Of a stretch of DNA of 64,000 bases, positions 12,100 through 24,409 are shown piece after piece. Each line of letters begins with the position of its first letter. The stretch's first letter is position 1. Under the pieces are notes generated by a model. It was not told the origin of the DNA. It was given only the letters and a program-made list of their open reading frames with translations, and ran no database searches. The translations under genes were made by a program, and so were the position numbers. The DNA is from Talpa occidentalis (lineage: Eukaryota > Chordata > Mammalia > Eulipotyphla > Talpidae): assembly GCF_014898055.3 (NCBI RefSeq), contig NW_023605083.1:63156228-63220227 (forward strand), in the 5' to 3' direction.

Positions 12100-12500
12100 C
12101 TCATTTCTTCATATAGACCCAAATTTCCATCTAATATCATACATCTTCTGTCTGAAAAACTTCCTTTAGCATTTGTTAATGCACAGGGCTTCTAATATTA
12201 AATTCTTTCAGTTTTTTGTCTGAAAAAATCTTTAGTTTATCTTTATTTTTGAAAGATATTTTCACTGGGCATAAAATTCTGGACTTTAAGGGTTTTTTTC
12301 CTTTTCCTTTTTTAAAGGTGTTCCTCAATTGTTTTCTGGCTTGTAGGTTCAAATGATAAATATGTTGTGGCTCTTTTTCATTAATTCATTTTTTGTAATT
12401 CTTATCTTTGATTCTCTCTGTGTAATTTCTCCCCCTCTGATTGCCTTCAAGATTTCCTCTTTAATCTCTTATTCTAAGAAGTTTGACTATGAAGTGTCTA
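12100..12500 (-). mobile_element. Old LINE-1-type fragment
   Basis: Contains 'catcttctgtctgaaaaact' and 'gaaagatattttcactggg', recognisable from old LINE-1 copies in reverse orientation. Confidence 0.6.
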
Positions 12501-13749
12501 GGAAAAATTTATGATTTGTCATTTTAATGCTGCTTGTGGGAGGCCTTGGAGAGTAAAGAGGACTGCAGTTGTTTCCTTCACATATTCAAAACCAAGCAAC
12601 ATGAAATAAAGAAAATGGTGCCTGGAGGATGACTGGATGACCACTGTTTGCATAAAGAAAAGCGACATGGCAGAGAGCATAGAAAATATTGAAATATGCG
12701 TCTGGAACATGACCAGGGCAGTATAACCTGAGAGGAGGAAAGACTGCAGCATGAAGTCTCTCTGCCACTGTTTACTTAAGGACTCATTCTCACTTTAGGA
12801 CTGGGACCACATTGGAAAAGGGGGTAGGGGTATGCACATAATTTATTTGCAAATAGAGCCAACCTCCTGAGAAAGCTAGGAGTCTGGGAATAGAGATCTA
12901 CAAATAGAATGCCAGGGAAGCAGATTGACACAGGCAAATGCAGATGACATATGCTAAAAAGCAACCAGGCAATTAAGACCAGAGGGTGAAACCCCCACAT
13001 CCCTATTAGGGGTGCTTGAGGACAATGGATGGTCCTAGTGACCGCCAGTATGGGACTTACTTAAGGGGGTTATTGTTGGCTTGAGCCTGTGCCTCACAGA
13101 ATGGGCAGCTGGTGCCAAAGTCAGTGGGGAAGGCAAGGTTAGAGAAAACTGAGTGGGAAGAAGCTCAACCAAGTCTCCAGAAAAGAGGCTTCTCTCTATA
13201 GCTGGCGGCTGTGTTATGCAAAACTCCTGCCTCACCCCGCCTGGGGCTAAAACTGAGCTAGCATCCATATAAGGTGCATGCTGCCTCTAACCAGAATTTA
13301 AAATACATGCCCCTGACAGCAGGCACTAGCAGCTCAGGGCAAGGTCCTGTATTTGAAAGTCATAGGGAAGAGACCCTGCCTTGACTTTATCACATAGCCC
13401 CTCCCTCCCAGGGCTACAAACACTGACTTATCTGCAAGGGAGTCAGTCCCTTGTAGACAGTACATGCAAACCTTGAGATGCCTCTCATATGCCTATGATC
13501 ATAATTGGTACAGTAGCCTGTCTTCAATGGGAACCTGCAGCTCTCAAGTCACTCACTCCTTGCCTGTACCCCCAGGGGGGAAAACTACTGGTTATAGTAC
13601 TCACATACCAGAAGCAGACCAGGATAGAGGTTTTGGTGCTAGTCTGCACCTACTGGAGAAGCTCTGACTGAGAAAGATATTGGCTAGTAGAACCATCTTG
13701 GTGACCCACTGTCTGAGTCCCAACTCCCTCCGCATAGCCGCACTCCACG

Positions 13750-14315
13750 TGTAACAGGGTGGTCCCCAGGAAAGGGGGAGGTTCCCTGCCCCACCCAAGG
13801 GAGGGTGGAGCTGAGTAGGGAGAGGAGAAGCTGCAGAGGAGACTGAGAAGGAGGAAGCAGGATGGAGCCAGAAGGAGACCTGGAGGAGGCACATGGAGCC
13901 TAGAGACACATGAAGAAACTGCGCTTGTCTTTTGGTCATGGACTGGGTGACACAGATGTGGGTGAGACCCTTGGGGAGGTGACAATGGCAGCTTTTATCT
14001 TGATGTTGATTTTGCTCTTTTCCTTCCGGGCTTGTCTGGTTGTTTCTGACCCTTTTCTGTGGGTCCCCACTGGAAGGTGCTTTAGACTTGTGGCAGGCTT
14101 TGGGCCAATCCCATTTGGATGGAGTTTTACTCACGAGGGGACGAGTAACTTTGGGTGCTTGATTTAGAAACTATATTCTTTGTCTTTCCTGTATTGTTTC
14201 CTAATTGTATTAAAGTTCCTTCCCATTAAAGTCTCATATGTTTTGTGTTGATGCAGCGGATGGCAGAACCCATTTAGAATAGGCAGGTTTGCAGGGTTTG
14301 GGCTGCCCTATAACA
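13750..14315 (+). mobile_element. Solo LTR, family B
   Basis: Begins TGTAACAGGGTGGTCCCC and ends CCCTATAACA. The flanking 4-mers are CACG (13746-13749) and CAAG (14316-14319), one mismatch. It shares the full layout of the copies at 18806 and 40787: a purine-rich start, CTTTTCCTTCC in the middle and ATTAAAGT near the end. No coding capacity; the longer open frames inside are chance. It interrupts the LINE-1/HAL1-like element. Confidence 0.8.
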
Positions 14316-14688
14316 CAAGCAGGTGCAGAGGATCAATCTAGAAAGCCACAAGCACTCTGGGATCCCAAGCAAACAACCCTTGGATTATATCCCGCAACCA
14401 GTTATTTCAATATAAGACCAGTATACCAAATCAAGGATAAGAAATTCTTTATATTAATGCATAAAAAGTAAAAATGAAGAGACAGGAATATACCACAAAT
14501 GATGGAACAAAAAACCTCTGAGAACATTGTGAAACTGTAATTTACTTGCTGAAGAGCTGAAAACACCAGTCATAACTATATTGAAATAAGAAAAACAATC
14601 GACAAACATAAGCAGGATTACAAGGATAGAGAAAAAATGAGAAAGCTTCAAACAGAAAAATTGACTTAAAAATTTCCATAAGTGATTT

Positions 14689-15164
14689 TGTTAGGGGGAA
14701 ATGATGTCCTGAGCTAATCCTATACAGGCTTTTTGGACCCCACCCCCACTCCAGACTAAAGCCATCAAGACATTGGGGAAGACAAATCCCATCACCACCA
14801 AAGGGAGGGTGGCTGGGACCTGAGGGTGGAGTTGGGCAGCCAGGTTGGATATAAAAACCGAACACGTGGGCCTTGGGGGGCTCGCTATCGCTTGCCTCCT
14901 GGCTTCAAGGCTCCTGGCTTGCGGCCAGCTCTCAGAGTGCCATTTTGGGATTCCTGATCGGAGGATGGGGTAGGACTCACTTAAAACTTTATCTCCCACT
15001 TTTCTCCCTGAGCTGTACATTTCCTCATTTGCCCTTCCCTTGTAAATAAACCTTTTATTAACCTTTCCTGTGTGCCTGCAGTAGAGCATTGATAAGCCCT
15101 TTTAAGCGTGCGGGTGAGGACCCACAGTCAGGTATCCCGTTTTTATCAGGGCTGCCCTATAACA
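14689..15164 (+). mobile_element. Solo LTR, family A
   Basis: Same ends and internal signals as the copy at 9169 (TATAAAA at 14850-14856), flanked by ATTT (14685-14688 and 15165-15168). It interrupts the old LINE-1/HAL1-like element. Confidence 0.9.
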
Positions 15165-15351
15165 ATTTTAAAATACAGGGACTCAATGATAGACTAATAG
15201 AAGCAGCTGACAGGATCTGCGAGCTTGAACACACAGTAGTGGAAAACACATAAAGAGAAAAGAAAATGTAAAGGAATGAAAGCAGTGTAAGAGCTCCCTT
15301 GGGATAAGATAAAGAGAAACAATACATTACGCGGATCTAAGAAGGACATGA

Positions 15352-16079
15352 TGATGCCGGAATTGTCAGGTCTAGTCTCCCAGCCGGGATCGGATTTCAG
15401 GCTGCAGGGCAGCGCTGAGCCCCAGCCGCTAGAACCCCCACGGGTTGGTGTCTCATGAAGCCGCAGCAGGAACTTTGCAGACGCTCAGGCAAGCAAGCGA
15501 GAAGAGGCAGGTTTGTTTAGAAGAAAGTTTATTGAGGAGAAAAAGAGCAGAAATAAAGTGGGACTCCCAGGCCAGGGAACCAGGCCTGGGAGGGGCAAGG
15601 AAGCCAAAGCAGAGTCGTGTCTTAGGGAATATAGACCTTTTTCCCTCATTATTCTAAAGCTGCCCCAGTCTCTTTGTGATTGGTCAGTTCTCGGCTGTTT
15701 CATTTAATTTGCTACTGAGTGGGGATCTTCACATTCCTTATCTAACAGCTTTCTCTTTCCCCATTTGTTGCATCTTTAAATTTATGGCCCAGTCTTTTGG
15801 ATGGGCATCCCTGCATTGAAGTTAAACAGCTGCCCTTCTAATGTGACCATAAATTAAACCATTCTCCATTTCTCCAATCTCTGCCTCCCTTTACCACCTG
15901 AAGGAAACCAGGACCAGCATTAACAATGTTGTCCTTGGTCCTGGCATGTTTGTTTTTCCTAATGGAATGGGTTACTTTCCCTTGCTTGTCCTTATCTCTG
16001 AAGCCTCCCTAAATTTTTCAGAGGTCCCCTCCTGCACTATCCCTAAAACTGCCTAATAACCCTAGCTTGCCCTGTCTCA
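15352..16079 (-). mobile_element. Solo LTR, family C (about 728 bp)
   Basis: Runs from TGATGCCGG to CCCTGTCTCA with exact duplication ATGA (15348-15351 and 16080-16083). LINE-1 ORF1-like sequence resumes on the right side, which supports the boundary. TTTATTGAGGAG at about 15528 is a reverse-strand AATAAA. GC-rich near its left end (3' end of the LTR). Confidence 0.75.
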
Positions 16080-16126
16080 ATGAGAGAGGGAAAGGGCTAG
16101 AAATTTTATTTAAAGAAATAATAGCA

Positions 16127-16400
16127 ATGGGCCTCCCTGTTGACATAAGGGGTTAAGTCTCAGCACTATGAAGCTATCTACAGCCACTTCAGCATTAATT
16201 GGATCCCAGCCAGGGATTTGACCCACGTGGCACAGCAGACTTCTCCTATCTTGCCTGCTGTTCCCCTCAGCAGTGTATTTTAGTCAATCCGCCTGCTCTG
16301 CTCCCTACTCTGTCTCTGGTGAATCCTCTCACCCTCCACACCCCTGCACCTGTGGCCTGTACCCCAGCACTTGTATGCATAAATAAATAAATCTTTAAAA
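16127..16400 (+). mobile_element. tRNA-derived SINE
   Basis: Exact 16-bp duplications (16111-16126 and 16401-16416). Inserted in ORF1-like LINE sequence. Confidence 0.93.
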
Positions 16401-16813
16401 TAAAGAAATAATAGCAGAGACTCTCCCTAATTGAAGAAACAAATAGATATTTTAATCCAAGAGTCCCAAAGAGTTCCAAATAAAAAATTCAGACAGCCCA
16501 AGGCATATATATATATACATAAACTGCTAAAAAAAAAAACTAGAGACACCAAAAAGATACTGAAAGAATCCAGAGGAAAAAAATTATTATATTCAAGTGA
16601 ATACCTATAAGATTTTCTGTGAACTTCTCAGTGGAAACCATGCAAGGTTAATGACAGGAAATATTTCAGGTTCTCAAAGAAGTTAGGATTTTCAAACTCA
16701 GAATACATTTTCTGCCCAGCCTATCATTCAGAACCATAAAGAGTTTTACAGAAAAACAAAAACTAAAATAATTCATCACCTTAAACCAATTTTGAAGGAA
16801 ATACTAAAGGAAC

Positions 16814-17283
16814 TGTTAAAGAGCAGCCCCGATACAAAACGGAATGCCTGACTGTGGGTCCTCACCCACGTGCTTAAAAGGACTTATCAATGCTCTACTG
16901 CAGGCGCACGCGAAAGGTTAATAAAAGGTTTATTTACAAGGGAAGGGGAAATGAGGAAATGTACAGCTCAGGGAGAAAAGTGGGAGACAAAGTTTTAAAT
17001 GCGTCCTACCCGATCCGCCGATCTGGAATCCAAAATGGCACTCTGAGAGCTGGCTGCAAGCCAGGAGCCTTGAAGCCAGGAGGCGAGCGATAGTGAGCCA
17101 GCCCAAGTGTTTGGTTTTTATATCCAACCTGGTTGCTTAACTCCACCCTCAGGTCCCAGCCACCCTCCCTTTGGTGGTGATGGGATTTGTCTTCCCCAAT
17201 GGCTTGATGGCTTTAGTCTGGACTGGGAGTGGAGTCCACAAAGCCTGTATGGGATTAGCTCAGGACATTATTTCCCCCTAACA
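16814..17283 (-). mobile_element. Solo LTR, family A, reverse orientation
   Basis: Reads TGTTAAAGAGCAGCCCC... to ...CCCCCTAACA on the + strand, the reverse of the 9169 copy, with exact duplications GAAC (16810-16813 and 17284-17287). Inserted in the LINE-1/HAL1-like element. Confidence 0.9.
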
Positions 17284-17740
17284 GAACTAGTATAAAATAA
17301 CAAGAAATTTTATTTAGAAGTAACAGATGCAAAACTCACATAACATGGAGGGAAAGGAGAGTAAAAATGTAAACCATCAGAATTAATTTGAGATCAAACT
17401 CTTCAATAGGTCACAAGTATAGACCATCATACATAAACCTCAATGTAACCTCAAAATAAAAATCCAGGAGAAATTCATAAAACAATGAAAATGAAACCCA
17501 AACAAAACATAAAAGAAAGTTGTCAAAACATAAGAGAAGAAATGGCAAGGGAGATAAGGGCAAAAATAAACAATTGAAATGACATCAAACTAAAAAGCTT
17601 TTATACAGTGGAAAAAAGGTCAGTAGATTAAAAGATTCACACATCACACAACTGATGAGGGATTGACATCCAAAGCATACAAAGGACTCATCCAACTTAA
17701 CAACTACAACAAATAAACTGTTTAAAAAATGAGCAGAAGA

Positions 17741-18032
17741 AGGCCTCCCTGGTGGCACAGGGGTTAAAGTCGCAGAGCTATCAAGCTATCACCAGTGCCA
17801 GCCACTGCAGCACTAGTTAGATCTCCAGCCAGGGAGCTAACCCACTTGGCACAGCAGACCTCTCCCGTCTCACCCGCTGCTCCCCTCAGCAGTGTATTTC
17901 AGTAGATCAGCCTGTTCTGCTCCCCACTCTGTCTCTGGTGAATCCTTTCACCCCTCAACCCCTGCCCCGCACCTCTGGCCTAGACCCCAGTTCTTGTATG
18001 CATACATAAATTAAATAAATCTTTTAAAAAAG
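17741..18032 (+). mobile_element. tRNA-derived SINE
   Basis: Exact 15-bp duplications (17726-17740 and 18033-18047), inserted in ORF2-like LINE-1 sequence that reads through when the SINE is removed. Confidence 0.93.
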
Positions 18033-18116
18033 AAAATGAGCAGAAGATCTGAATAACATTTCTCTAAAGAGGATATACAGTTGGCAGATATGAAAAAAAT
18101 GCTCATGACCATTTCT

Positions 18117-18414
18117 TTTTCTTTTTTTTTTTTTTTAAAGATTTATTTATTTATTTATACAAGTACTGGGTAGGTAGTCAGAAGCTCGGGAGGGTGAGAG
18201 AATTCACCAGAGCCAGAGCCAGAGCGGAGAGCAGAGCAGGCAGAAGGACCAAAGTACACTGCTGAGGGGAGGAGCGGGCGGCAGGAGAGGTCTGCGCACC
18301 ATGCGGGACCCTCCTCCAGTGGCCGGGGAGCAGTCAGGGATTGAACTGGCGCTGCAGAGGCTGCAGGCAGCTTAGCAACCCAGCGCTCAACCGCTGCGCC
18401 ACCGGCGAGGCCCA
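18117..18414 (-). mobile_element. tRNA-derived SINE, GC-rich subtype
   Basis: Exact 15-bp duplications CTCATGACCATTTCT (18102-18116 and 18415-18429), again within LINE-1 sequence. It has an extra GCCAGA unit in the middle (GAGCCAGAGCCAGAGC). Confidence 0.93.
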
Positions 18415-18620
18415 CTCATGACCATTTCTAACATGGGAAATGCAAATTAAAATCACAGTGACATATCATCTCACACCTGTAAGAACTGTACATCAAAAAG
18501 ATTCCTAACAACAAGTATTGGTGAACATATTGAGAAAGGGGAAGCAACTGATGGTGGGAATATAAGCTGGTGCTGCCATTTTGGAAAGATGTTTGGGCCT
18601 TGCTTAAAAAACTAAAACTA

Positions 18621-19439
18621 GAGGGCTGTCCTGGTGGCCTAGGAATTAAGTCTCAGCACTATCACTGCTGAGGCCTGAGTTCGATCCCTGGCCAGGGAGC
18701 TGACCCACATGGGGTAGCAGACCTCTCCTATCTAGCTCACTGCTCCCCTTAGCTGTGTATTTCAGTGCATCAACCTGTTCTGCTCCTCACTCTGGTGAAT
18801 CCTCTTGTAACAGGGTGGTCCCCAGGAAAGGGGGAGATTCCAGGTTTCCTGCCCCACCCAAGGGAGAGTGGAGCTGAGCAGAGAGAGCAGAAGCTTCAGA
18901 GGAGACTGAGGAAGGAAGGAAGCAGGATGGAGCCAGAAGGAGACCTGGAGGAGGCGCATGGAGCCGAGAGACACGTGAAGAAACTGCGCTGGCTTTTTGG
19001 TCGTGGACTGGTGACACAGATGTGGGTGAGAGACACATGGGGATGTGACAATGGTGGTTTTTGTCTTTATTTTGATTTTGCTCTTTTCCTTCCAGACTTG
19101 TCTGGTTGTTGCTGATCCTTTTCTGTGGGTCCCCACTGGAAGATGCTTTAGACTTGTGGCAGGCTTTGGGGCCTTGCTCTGGGCCAACCCTGCTTGGGTG
19201 GACTTTTACCCACGAGGGAACGGGTAACTTTGGGTGCTTGATTTAGAAACTGTATTCTTTGCCTTTCCTGTATTGTTTACTAATTGCATTGAAGTTCCTT
19301 CTCATTAAAGTCTCGTATGTTTTCTGTTGATGCGGCGGATGGCAGAACCTATTTAGAGCAGGCAGGTTTGCGGACTCTGGGGTGCCCCTCTCCCTGCCCT
19401 GTAGCACTCTCACCCCTCCACACCTCTGGCCCAAACAAA
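18621..19439 (+). mobile_element. SINE split by a family B LTR
   Basis: Head and body at 18621-18805, the last about 33 bp at 19407-19439. The tail is short and runs into LINE-1 sequence AAAAAACTAG, close to the left flank. Confidence 0.88.
18806..19406 (+). mobile_element. Solo LTR, family B, inserted in a SINE
   Basis: Begins TGTAACAGGGTGGTCCCC and ends CCCTGTAGCA, with exact duplication CTCT (18802-18805 and 19407-19410). The SINE sequence GAATCCTCTCACCC is split at this point, which gives both the exact boundary and the order of events. Confidence 0.9.
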
Positions 19440-20085
19440 AAACTAGAAATACCATAAGATCCAGTCATCCCACTTTTGAGTATCTATTAAAAGAATATGA
19501 AACCATCAACTTGAGGAATTTTATGCTGCACAAAATTTAGGCAGAATTATTTACAATATCTAGGATATGGAAGCAACCTCAGTGCCTACTAATGGAATGA
19601 TGGGTAAAGAAGATGTGATACATACACATAATGGAATACTTTCAGCTATAAGGAAAGATGAAAATTTGCCATTTTCAGCAAAATGGAAAAAACTTGAGGT
19701 GATTATTTGAAAGTAGGAAGATAAAGACAATATGAGTGATTTCACATATATGAGTAATATCAGAAAACAAAGCAATGAACTGAAAAATAAAAATAAACTA
19801 GTGGACATTGACAACAGAAATGAGATTATCAGTGGTTTAAGAGGCTGGTAGGTGAGAGGAAGGATTAAGGTATTATAAGGAATAATAGTAGATATTTTAT
19901 TTTTCCTTTTTTTTCCCTCAAAATAAATAAACCTGTTTGTAGCTTTCCTGGGTTTCTTAGGCCTATGTCTTATCATTCATTAATTTTGGAAAATTTTTTG
20001 CTGTTAATTTTTCAAACAGTCCTCTTTGATCTTTCTTCTTTTTTCCCTGGTCTTTCAGTTTCATATATATTAGATTGTTTGATAC

Positions 20086-20547
20086 TGTTACTGGGCAGCC
20101 CTGATATAAAACGGGTTGCCTGGCTGTGGATCCTCACCCGCGCTTAAAAGGGACTTATTAATACTCAACTGCACGCACACACAAAAGGTTAATAAAAGGT
20201 TTATTTACAAGGGAAGAGGAAATGAGGAAATGTACAACTCAGGGAGAAAAGAGGGAGATAAAGTCTTAAATGCGTCCTGCCAGTTCTGCTGACATGAAAT
20301 CCCAAATGGCACTCTGAGAGCTGGCAGTGAGCCAAGAGCTGTGGAGCCAAGAGAGAGCCCCCCAAGGCCCACGTGTCTGGTTTTATACCAAACCTGGCTG
20401 CTTAACTCCACCCTCAGGTCCCAGCAACCCTCCCTTTGGTGGTGATGGGATTTGTCATTCCCAATGTCTTGATGGCTTTGTTCTGGAGTGGGGGTGGAGT
20501 CCACAAAGCTTGTATGGATTTAGCTCAGGACATCCTTTCCCCCAACA
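20086..20547 (-). mobile_element. Solo LTR, family A, reverse orientation
   Basis: Reads TGTTACTGGGCAGCCC... to ...CCCCAACA, flanked by ATAC (20082-20085 and 20548-20551). By eye it differs more than the other full-length copies. Confidence 0.9.
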
Positions 20548-20984
20548 ATACCACAGCTCTTGTATACTCTTCTGTATTTTCTGTCTTTTCAGTTTGGACA
20601 ATGTCAACATTGTGTGCATGAGTGTGTACACCTGTGTGCAAATATACACTGTCTTAGTGGTCAGGCAAAAAGAAGACAGAAAACACTCTTCTAAACAAGG
20701 AACAGAAGGAAAGTAGTTGCCTTAATGTTCAGCAATTCAAAACTTTTCCAAAAGGCACATTATTAGATCTCTACAAAAGAATGAAAGAGAACCAGGAACC
20801 AGATTCAAAATTGTATGTCTTTCTTGATTTGCCGCTGAGCCTCATCATTATTAATATTAGGGACAGTGCTGCTCCACACTGAGCCAAATTACCCCCAAGA
20901 TCCTAGTAAACATCCTCTTCTGGTTCCCACTGTTGGATCAGCTGACAAGCAGACTCAGCACACTTATCATTTAACAAACATTCA

Positions 20985-21220
20985 TTGAGTGTCTATTACT
21001 TAATAGGTGCTGTTTCAAGTGATGGAGAAACAGTAAATAAAACCAAGTCCCCATTCTCATGGAGGCTCTACTCATATGTAAAGGAGTCAATAAAAGTAAA
21101 TAAATACACAGTACAGTGTGGGAGATAGCATAGATTTAACATGGGTGCTGTAGTGATAGAAAGGGCTTCTCAGAAGAGATGAAATTTGAGCGAAGAACTG
21201 AACAAATAACCACCGAAGAC
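20985..21220 (+). repeat. L2 3' fragment
   Basis: 'cattcattgagtgtctatta' ... 'ggtgctgtttcaagtgatgg' ... 'ttctcatggaggctctac', the L2 terminal pattern. Confidence 0.7.
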
Positions 21221-21811
21221 ATCCTGCTTTCCTTTGACTCTTTACCTAGTAATCTCTTACTCTTTCTTCAGGACCTGGAACTTCTCCACAAAGTCTTTCT
21301 AGACATTCCCAAATTAAAGTAATCATTTCTAACTCCCAAACAATTCTCCTCATACTTCTTTATCAACACTTAAGAACAGTGCATTACAATGACCTGTTTT
21401 TTCATGTATCTTCCACAGGCAACCCTGAACTTGTGTCAAGGACTATACCATTTTTAACTTTGTATCCAAAGAATGAGAACAATGTGCTCCTGGAACATTT
21501 TTTCCTTTGATATCCTTCTAGGACTAAAGGAAAAGAAATAACTGGACAGGAAAGTCATTCACTTGCTTTGTCATCTTAACAGTCTGTTCAAATAATTTTG
21601 CTCATTATTTTCCATTCTGTGATGACTATTAATAATGGGTCCCAAACCCAAAAGATCTCAAAGTAAGTTTAAACTGAGCAACTGAATTTAGGGAAGAACT
21701 TAATACAGAAAGAGACTCCGCTATTTGTGACTATTTCCTTATGCCACACAAAGGCTGTTTCATGATTCTTCACATTTAAGGTGATACTGGGGTTCAGAAG
21801 ATGTGGTTCAG

Positions 21812-22213
21812 TGCTTGGGGTTCTTGAGTCCCCCTGAGAAAGAATTGAGCAGACATTTCCATTCACCAGCACAAGCAAGGTTATTGAGGAAAGGAAAAAA
21901 AGGAAAGCGAGAACCTGAAGAGACACAAGCAAGGGAGCTGCATTTTGCCCGGAGCAAAGGGTGTTCTTTTATAGTGTTCTTGGATGGACTTATTGTGGAA
22001 ATGATTGCCTTGGGGTCAGGTTGTGTTGGTGTTCTAAGGTTGATAATCCTCTCTCCTCCACCTCTGACTGATCATCTTTTCTGACCCCACCTTAGATTCC
22101 TGGAACATTCCAGAGCTGGTTTAGTTAAGATTTATTAATGGTCCCTATCGACACCTCTGGTGTATGTCCTTGTGAGCCCTTCCATCTTAAATTTTTCAAC
22201 TTTTAAGTTTCCA
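21812..22213 (-). mobile_element. Probable solo LTR, family G
   Basis: On the + strand runs from TGCTTGGGGTTC to GTTTCCA with duplication TCAG (21808-21811 and 22214-22217). On the - strand it has CTATAAAAGA (about 21967-21976) upstream of CCTCAATAACC (about 21880-21890), a normal LTR order. The ends were chosen to fit a TG...CA element, so they are less certain than the body. Confidence 0.62.
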
Positions 22214-22518
22214 TCAGTAGCACTTCTCTGTTTTTCTATCCACAATGAAATAAAAGCTTAAGTGTCATCTGATATGGTTTTTGAACCACGTTATTACTAC
22301 ACTGAGTGAAGGGCTCATCTTCTTCACAGTCTTTGTTAATTTGTAATTCGTTCATGATAATGTCATTTAAAAAAAAAAACTAATTCTGAGCTTAAAATAT
22401 ATATTGTCATATAAACTAGACTCTGAAAACTTTGGTTTGTATTCATCTACATCCTGATACATTTTATTCTGGGTATTTTAGAAGCATTTATTACTAAAAA
22501 TAATACTAACACTTTCCT

Positions 22519-22792
22519 TTTTTTCTTTTTTAAAGATTTATTTATTTATGCATACAAGAACTGTGTCACAGGCCAGAGGTGTGGGGGGTGAGAGGATTCA
22601 CCAGAGACAGAATGGGGAACAGAAAAGGCAGGGTAACCAAAATGCACTGCTGAGAGGAGTAGCAGGCACAACAGGAGAGGTCTGCTGTGCCATGTGGGTC
22701 ACCTCCCTGGCCAGGGATCAAACTTATGCTATAGTGGCTGCAGATAGCTTCCTAGTGCTGCGCCTTAACCCCTTGGGCCACCAGGGAGGCCC
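22519..22792 (-). mobile_element. tRNA-derived SINE, older subtype
   Basis: Full head, body and ATTT tail in reverse. No clear duplication seen. Confidence 0.88.
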
Positions 22793-23214
22793 CAACAATT
22801 TTCTATACATCACTGTTTCTTACAGGTTAGAAGGCCCCATGTGTATTTAAATATCTTCCTAATTTTTTTCTTTGTGTATAATATTTTATTTCAAGGTTTG
22901 AAATTTATTTTTCTCATGAAATAAAACATCCTTGTGTGCTCTTTTCTATTTAATTATAGTTCTTCTGTCCCATGCAATTGTCATCTAATTGCATTTATTT
23001 CTGATAGGCTAAACCAGTTGTACTAGCAAGATGAGATCTGTAGGATATTCTAGTTTGTTTCACAAGCAAAAGTTGTGGAGTGTTGTATGCTTCTGTCACA
23101 GAGTGATTGATTTGCTAAAAATTATCAGGAGAGTAACTAATTTTATTTTTATAGGGAGAAACAATAAAGGGAGAAATGCAGATTTAATGATCTAAACAAA
23201 ATTAGTTAATAAAC

Positions 23215-23400
23215 TCTGTCTCCAAAGGAATAGTAAAGTTTTCATAGAATTTACACATGCCTGCAAAGTTCTAAATATTGTATATCTATTAACTTTAGCC
23301 CTCACAACAATCCATTTTATAGGCAAGGAAATTGAGGGAAGAGAGGTTAAGTAAGTTTATGTCATGTAGTATATAGTAGAACAGAGATTCAAACCCAACC
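23215..23400 (+). repeat. MIR
   Basis: 'cctcacaacaatccatttta' ... 'gaaattgagggaagagaggtt' ... 'agagattcaaacccaacc'. Confidence 0.75.
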
Positions 23401-23939
23401 AGTTTGACTCTCCCAGTATACCCTGTTTCCTAATACAAAGCATTCTTAAGATAGAAGGTATTTTTGGAAAGATTCCAAACTCAGGAGATCCAGTTTATCT
23501 CAGCAGCCTTTGTCTTTTAGTAAAGGTTAAACTTACATTTTACTTACAGTGTTGATAATACAATAAAATAACCCAATAAGAAAAAATCTATTGGCATGTT
23601 CCTAAATTACTTTATGAGAAGAAAGCACTTAAAAAAAGATTTTTAAAAGTCTCTTACTTGGTTACTATCTTACATGAATTGTTTTGAAATAATATAGTTA
23701 TGAAATTCCTCTCAATTGAAGCAAAATATTTGGCAAAAGAAGAGTAAGAACTTTAAATTGCCAATGCATCTTAGCAGAAAGACTTATGATCTATTCTTCA
23801 AATACTGCCTAAGACTCAGATGGTGAGATTCACTTACACAGAATATTGGTCACCAAGGTAAACAATGCTAAGCCAATCTGAACTTTGAGGAGCAATCTTT
23901 ATCTATTGCAAATTAACTAACTACTGTACTTGCTTATAT

Positions 23940-24060
23940 AAGTAGTGTTGACTTTACTGTCTGACAGACCTGGGTTCAAACTCTCACTCATCAGTTATGT
24001 CACCTGAGTAGTTAATTTCATCTTCTTGCTTGCCAATTGTACATTTCATGACTTTTGTGA
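23940..24060 (+). repeat. MIR
   Basis: 'gacctgggttcaaactctc' ... 'tatgtcacctgagtagttaa'. Confidence 0.6.
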
Positions 24061-24123
24061 AATACAAAATAATATTTATTTTACAAATTTGCCTGGTACA
24101 TAGCTCATGTTCTTGGGTTCATA

Positions 24124-24128
<5 letters not shown>

Positions 24129-24172
<44 letters not shown>
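24129..24172 (+). repeat. (CT)n microsatellite
   Basis: About 22 uninterrupted CT units followed by CCCCTTCCCCC. Long enough to be polymorphic. Confidence 0.95.
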
Positions 24173-24173
<1 letters not shown>

Positions 24174-24409
24174 CTTCCCCCTTAAGAGAGAAGCTTTTAA
24201 CATTTAACACAATAATCTTTAATAAATAAATCGAATTGAATCATGAATTTATCTGAAAAGATAGCAATTTCAGAAAATATTTTCTAAAGGAAATAGTTGA
24301 TATTTACATGGTACATTTTCAGAAATTTTTTAAATTTTTAGCTTCCTTTAAGAATGAACATTAGTGTTCCAACCTAGCACGCTATGAATTAAAACAAGAT
24401 CAAATATGA

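Larger units (their letters stand above)
12500..19760 (+). mobile_element. Old LINE-1/HAL1-like element broken by at least nine insertions
   Basis: After removing the LTRs at 13750, 14689, 15352 and 16814, the SINEs at 16127, 17741, 18117 and 18621, and the LTR at 18806, the rest reads as one element: a GC-moderate 5' region (about 12500-14450), ORF1-like sequence (about 14450-16810, including the stretch ending GAAGGAAATACTAAAGGAACT), then directly ORF2 3'-end sequence and 3' UTR (about 17560-19760). The reverse-transcriptase core of ORF2 was not recognised, which would fit a half-LINE (HAL1) or an internal deletion. All reading frames are broken. The 5' limit is a guess. Confidence 0.65.

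Noticed and set aside
13601..14134. 177-codon open frame on the - strand
   Set aside because: It runs antisense through a solo LTR (family B) and its flank; related frames recur in the other copies because the LTR itself repeats.
18762..19187. 141-codon open frame on the - strand
   Set aside because: Antisense of the family B LTR, repeated at 40757-41164. It is a repeat effect, not a gene family.
24129..24172. CRISPR-like or other array from tandem repeats
   Set aside because: It is a plain dinucleotide microsatellite in a mammalian genome; no repeat-spacer pattern occurs in the window.
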